Positions 62,501-64,000 of a stretch of 64,000 nt of DNA are shown here, piece after piece. The stretch is from contig NC_089727.1 in the NCBI RefSeq assembly GCF_035083965.1, positions 14,398,769-14,462,768 of the forward strand. The letters are read 5' to 3'. The position numbers were made by a program, and so were the translations under genes. How positions within the stretch are numbered: position 1 is the first letter of the stretch; each line of letters starts with the position of its first letter. This DNA is from Branchiostoma lanceolatum (Eukaryota; Chordata; Leptocardii; Amphioxiformes; Branchiostomatidae). The notes beneath the pieces are model-generated. The model saw nothing but the letters and a program-made list of their open reading frames with translations, had not been told where the DNA came from and searched no databases.

Positions 62501-62698
62501 CCAGTACATATGTCACATAATCACTGTAAAGTGTCTTAAAATTTTACAGGCAATGATCATTTAATCTGATTTAGATTAGGCATGGATGTGTATTGAAATC
62601 TGGCACTTACCTTTTTTGGATTTTTACAGTAGTCACAGGCTTTTTCACACTTGGGTTTGCTGTCACCGAAGAAAGTTGCTATCATTCCATGACGACAC
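41752..62698 (-). CDS. RECQL5: RecQ-like DNA helicase 5, 5'-partial (C-terminal ~613 residues)
   Basis: Twelve minus-strand exons join in phase: 62698-62611, 62059-61926, 54483-54375, 47706-47602, 47222-47131, 46865-46769, 46514-46332, 45631-45123, 43395-43356, 42925-42602, 42265-42193 and 41840-41752. The first encodes the RecQ zinc region (CRHGMIATFFGDSKPKCEKA then CDYC). The ATPase core lies beyond the window edge. Next come an acidic linker (YFNDDDDSDRGDRDESS), EEFVPPDPDCPLREA, and a KIX-like RNA-polymerase-II-binding region (AREHCLKLLEDAL; VFRASRVASTYRMGALKK). A 170-residue exon follows with four BRC-like FxxA repeats and QAPIVKYFF. The C-terminal SRI domain reads ADIVVRYLTPYYKDGRFASK, DLFKAFARVLSHKL and AAIRQFFKCHPSCSSETDL. 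RECQL5 restrains RAD51 filaments and binds elongating Pol II. Introns host other genes, including an LRR receptor. Confidence 0.92.
44247..44753 (+). CDS. Hypothetical coiled-coil-like protein, intronless, inside a RECQL5 intron
   Basis: An open frame of 168 codons from ATG 44247, lying in the RECQL5 intron between 43395 and 45123 on the opposite strand. The C-terminal half is charged and helical-looking: SLQSDISDLMDKIKELQLDV, then FKFRWNRLDLKKNVLQRR and a Lys/Arg/Gln-rich end. Base composition between 44500 and 44740 becomes GC-rich, as in neighbouring exons, which supports coding. An acceptor-like tttcag ends at 44186, in frame with this ORF, so an upstream exon is possible. I do not recognise the family. 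It could be a nested gene or a retrocopy. Confidence 0.45.
   Translation: MYYTRFKEKRQPGNDGMVLSRAAYWQTELNRTGSVPSDMAEKDTQHPGALLKSQSYLNNPKQLQDGKDKSQGPAKQASQTTADGKLEQNKADVTSLQSDISDLMDKIKELQLDVPTEGGVQFKFRWNRLDLKKNVLQRRQCLQLQKQQEAKLRRSEKLVPQRKGTKVC
49100..53206 (+). CDS. Intronless LRR-Ig type I membrane receptor, nested in a RECQL5 intron
   Basis: One uninterrupted frame. The ATG at 49100 gives 1,368 residues and starts a signal peptide (MRKMKQAFLFFHTLVALLQ). The in-frame ATG at 49055 precedes an acceptor-like cttacag (49082-49088) and would bury the signal. Order: cysteine-containing N-cap, about 37 typical 24-residue LRRs (LxxLxLxxNxI), LRRCT cap from about residue 967 (NPWVCDCQML), one Ig domain (about 1024-1117; MYCETSG to GVYMCIA), membrane helix (about 1130-1153) and a 215-residue cytoplasmic tail. 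The tail has a 67-residue tandem duplication with Tyr1217 (VYEEISVP) and Tyr1284 (LYEDVDVP), proline-rich basic stretches, and twin AVYMNEP/VIYMNEP sites (Tyr1340, Tyr1348). These look like SH2 and SH3 docking sites. Ligand unknown; adhesion or innate-type recognition is inference. No AATAAA is obvious nearby. Confidence 0.88.
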   Translation: MRKMKQAFLFFHTLVALLQSHLTAAYPPGCSSSSTTANCDNQDLQSIPQDFDTSILILSMRNNDLTNISHTSVSRYRSLQNVYLSGNKISTITCGTFLNSGSIIELDIQNNELATLGDGMFDGLVQVSRLYLDDNKISTIGTNTFVGLSQLDYLYLRQNGLESLESGMFSSLSDLDSLYLDNNQIHSIGPNTFLGLSQLDYLYLRNNEVESLSQNMFSSSLSSLDRLYLEYNSIRAIASNTFNYLTNLDYLYLNNNNITSLSSSMFNRLSSLDYLYLQNNQITSISSYTFQYVTNLRQLDLSNNMIGSLSFNAFSGLTRLQYLYLQNNTIPNLNYYMFQGMGSSSTPSQLRTLNLADNRVSSISSNTFQYMRNLQTLDLQGNKLAGLTTSNMFNGLQQLQTLQLNGNHISSISAGIFSDMSRLVSLYLNDNDLQSFSSNVFVGLGHTYFRTLHLYGNNIQYLPSNIFSSYVQYVVELRLDDNELTTLPSTIFQQLSRLQTLRLNQNQLTSLTSGIFSQLFSLRNLYLNDNQLSDLPSSQFSGPNNLQYLYVQDNYIQTVSTNAFLGLGQLTTLNLQNNNVTTLPANVFNGLTRLQDLNLNNNKLIRLLSNAFQGLGNLRTLTMQNSKVQILAPNAFTSLQNLRTLHLHQNNIEILVTDVFSGLGQLTTLQLQNSKLQFIEPGAFNGLQSLQTLPLYSNSLQNITMGAFNGLPALKTLELQDNQIKTIQADSFTQNENLQTLNLAHNTVQLLTGALNGLGACDSLDLSNNGLKRLPADAFSDQIKQSLVTLDLSFNQLSEIPSHMIVQHLSNLQTLHIHQNTLTAVPANAFDGLGNLMTLDLQYNKIKSVNRFSFTGLHNLQSLNLGHNQLEHLPEAVFNNLPNLLTLNLESNSLRQISDGTFQAQSHLLTLNLDSNQISLIPVEALADLSSLNSLGLQNNNFKTLNIDAFQLLSTITNGNNLNLQGNPWVCDCQMLRTRINMTGAPFESTIICGGDVNPAGIAGQPLSSLDPQSLRCEGPAVLAFTILNISSTISTGDNVTMYCETSGFPIPDLELLMPSGQSIKPSDCANGTNVCMLSNGTVLIPSIEKEQEGVYMCIALNPAGCAHSRMSITLNVPEETETSASISVAAFAGSLCGSVLGTAILCTVVFLACNKRQKYAPPAPDQSVVFSNVRVTTEEPQDSLRCPNQSSLPCTITSGPPQDDRYTLPPTSTEVYEEISVPHHKQKERSTAQAKGRPPRKALKPPKVQKQAVPQQPPTCAITSGGPIQDDRYTFAPTSTELYEDVDVPQCEQKEINTVQARKGPRKAMKPPKVQKQAAPQLPPDPPPCSESTEETAVYMNEPEVIYMNEPGATAMEYYQPLQNPGQ
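53270..53479. mobile_element. TA-flanked MITE in the LRR receptor 3' UTR
   Basis: CTGTAAATGCA and its complement form the ends, flanked by TA (53268-53269 and 53480-53481). The body shares gcggt/accgcgaac, cataaaaccacc and cctatgactgtagcgctatt-type blocks with 20994-21186, in opposite orientation. It begins 64 bp after the receptor stop codon. Confidence 0.8.
53480..54374. other. RECQL5 intron downstream of the LRR receptor gene
   Basis: AT-rich sequence, likely including the rest of the receptor 3' UTR. No further gene, RNA or bounded repeat seen. Confidence 0.4.
55712..57233 (-). CDS. Possible small minus-strand gene inside a RECQL5 intron (3' exons)
   Basis: Three stretches with good splice sites join in phase 0: 57233-57123 (37 codons, KFDHCSKRCVDLHPSGAKEK and onward), 56354-56238 (39 codons, ELRDNKDRRMEEGWSSQTGR and TSYMEAVQTVCLDNM) and 55753-55712 (ending at TGA). 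A minus-strand AATAAA lies at 55475-55480. No start codon is visible in the first piece, so an upstream exon is needed. The phases do not fit the flanking RECQL5 exons, which join to each other directly, so this is probably a separate transcript. I do not recognise the protein. It could also be a chance chain of ORFs. Confidence 0.35.
57310..57425. repeat. Short tandem repeat, 41-bp unit
   Basis: The block ctgtcgttcacgcccagctg followed by tcggtg starts at 57351 and again at 57392. Partial units (cggtggttggctacgcc) precede it. GC-rich compared with its surroundings. Confidence 0.7.
57480..57780 (+). pseudogene. Decayed non-LTR retrotransposon reverse transcriptase 3' end
   Basis: Frame pieces VTQRLDVICKSFIHPLLEYG followed by DITWHGCTLCDSQ, stop, LERVR, then after a frameshift SGAVYGSSYSSLLAELGREK followed by LSDRRHVHPLIMFYKIVHS. 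This pattern (SFI.P.LEY, LERVQ, L..LGRE.L..RR, MFYKI) is typical of the region after the RT domain in LINE ORF2. Stops and a frameshift show it is dead. It lies in the RECQL5 intron. Confidence 0.75.
58282..60611. mobile_element. Pogo/Tigger-like element or composite (TA-flanked)
   Basis: The left end CAGACGAAGCCACTTAATTG and the right end, reverse-complemented, CAGTAGAATCCGCTTAACTG both continue with CACC. Both are flanked by TA (58280-58281 and 60612-60613). Subterminal gcaccaaa-type motifs recur on both sides. The ends resemble pogo-family termini as I recall them. The interior is a mixture (microsatellite, partial MITE near 59755, atctccatgaa repeats) without a transposase, so 2.3 kb may be a nest of insertions. 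Confidence 0.45.
59451..59508. repeat. AC dinucleotide microsatellite between two identical palindromes
   Basis: An uninterrupted (AC)n of about 58 bp. The palindromic 21-mer tatctccatttttcatggaga occurs just before it (about 59430) and just after it (about 59523). A shorter AC run precedes at about 59395. Confidence 0.9.
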
Positions 62699-64000
62699 CT
62701 GAGGATTGTGAGAGAAGAAAAAATCATACATTACACCAAAGGGATTCATATTCAATATTCTAACTTTTCATATGCTAAAAAATCCCTTTTTTAATTTTAC
62801 GTTGGGTTTTTGAAGGTTAAATTTAATCTAACGTTACAAGCTCCCAAATCTTCATTAAATCTTATGCATTAGGCTTTCAAAGTACACATATTAATGAATG
62901 ATGTAAAAATAAGTCATAAACCTTCAAAACACTCAACAATCCGATAAATATCTAGTAAGACATTGCAAAAGGGACACCCATGCAGCAGGTAACCCTTTCT
63001 TGAACTCTTAATCCTCAATACATCATGTTCCTTTGATGATGAGTGGTGCTGCCACATTCTCATTTCAATGTCAAGTACAGGTCAGGCTGTTTGTAGAGTA
63101 CTCAAAGAGAGTCCTCTTTGGCCTTAAATAAATGTTCCTATGGACAACACGATTCAAACTGCCTTGTTTTTGTCAGCATGATGATTCAGATTAAATCATC
63201 TCAGGTAACATAGCTTTAACCTCTATGGGTAATACGACTTTTGGAAGGGAAAAAAAGAGTGAACACAGTAAGCTATCACAGGTAGAACCATGTAGCAAAT
63301 GAGCGTATGTAATACTATGTTTAATGTTGTGCTGTTTGATCACAATGGCACTTCTAAGTCCATCCCTCTCACACATAATTTCTGAGAGGTATGCAGCTGG
63401 CTCTTACTGTTGTTGTTGTTTTTGTTACACATTTTGTACCAGAGAAAACAACCAGTGACCTTCACATTAAATCCAAATATGGCAGTCATGGCACAACTGT
63501 ACATCAGTATGAAAATATAATATATTCATCTAATGTGTCCATGAACCAATCAAATGCCTCCTTCCACTGAGGAATCCAAGAATAGCCAGGAGACAGCACC
63601 TGAAGAGTGGCCTGATCATTTTTTCTGCCTTATCAAAGCAAAAGTGCCCTTCAGTTATCTTATTAAGTTATAAATCTATCTTAAAAAGATACAGAGTTAC
63701 AACTTAAGGGTTAATCAAGGAGTTTAATATACTTAGCCTCCTTGGGTTAATATTGCCAGCTTTTCTACGTTGCTGGATTTGATAGCTTATCAAATCCACA
63801 CATAAAACTACAAGAAAAACTTGTGTTTTCAGTACATATATCTACATATTACAATAAAATAGCTGTCTCCAATTTCATTTATTACCTGGCTATCGCTAAG
63901 TACCTACAACATGAAAATTACGACATACAGAACTCTTTCTTTTGTAATGACTATCAATATTTGATGAGTTGGGACTGTACTACTGTTATACAGGTAGACG
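62699..64000. other. RECQL5 intron at the window edge
   Basis: No helicase exon recognised on the minus strand here. The exon at 62698 opens with a normal acceptor (cctcag). AT-rich, no bounded repeat seen. Confidence 0.5.

Overview
This is eukaryotic, animal nuclear DNA. It has spliced genes with GT-AG introns, long introns, abundant small DNA transposons, microsatellites and AATAAA signals. The gene set and the very dense load of foldback elements and MITEs suggest an invertebrate chordate such as amphioxus (Branchiostoma). That assignment is inference. I rebuilt gene structures by hand from reading frames and splice phases.

Layout. (1) 888-9938, plus strand: the 3' ten exons of an MGAT4-type N-glycan GlcNAc-transferase. 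(2) 15953-20937, plus: a complete seven-exon nicotinamidase with an N-terminal EF-hand pair. (3) 38044-22788, minus: a six-exon BTB-BACK-Kelch (KLHL) gene. Its third coding exon is interrupted by a 1,210-bp terminal-inverted-repeat element flanked by a 6-bp target duplication. Its 8-kb first intron holds two plus-strand genes: a two-exon OTU-fold protein that lacks the catalytic cysteine (30738-32585), and a complete five-exon CYP2-type cytochrome P450 (33211-36926). (4) 62698-41752, minus: the 3' twelve exons of RECQL5, covering the RecQ zinc region, KIX-like region, four BRC-like FxxA repeats, a PIP-box-like motif and the C-terminal SRI domain. Its introns hold an intronless LRR-Ig receptor (49100-53206, plus), a small coiled-coil-like ORF (44247-44753, plus) and a possible small minus-strand gene (57233-55712).

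The genes belong to unrelated pathways: Golgi N-glycan branching, NAD salvage, ubiquitin-ligase adaptor, P450 oxidation, recombination control and cell-surface signalling. There is no operon-like logic. The main organisational theme is nesting of intron-poor or compact genes on the opposite strand inside long introns.

Repeats. Several elements can be defined to the base by terminal inverted repeats and target duplications. Two are TTAA-flanked foldback elements, one with its empty site preserved in a tandem copy. Two are TAA-flanked Harbinger-like elements. Two copies of a TA-flanked MITE each lie about 60 bp after a stop codon. There is also a pogo-like element, a decayed LINE 3' end and a retroposed insertion with a 17-bp target duplication. 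The strongest leads are the transposon inside the KLHL exon, the BRC-like array in RECQL5, the LRR receptor tail with tandem SH2-type tyrosine motifs, and the Cys-less OTU protein.
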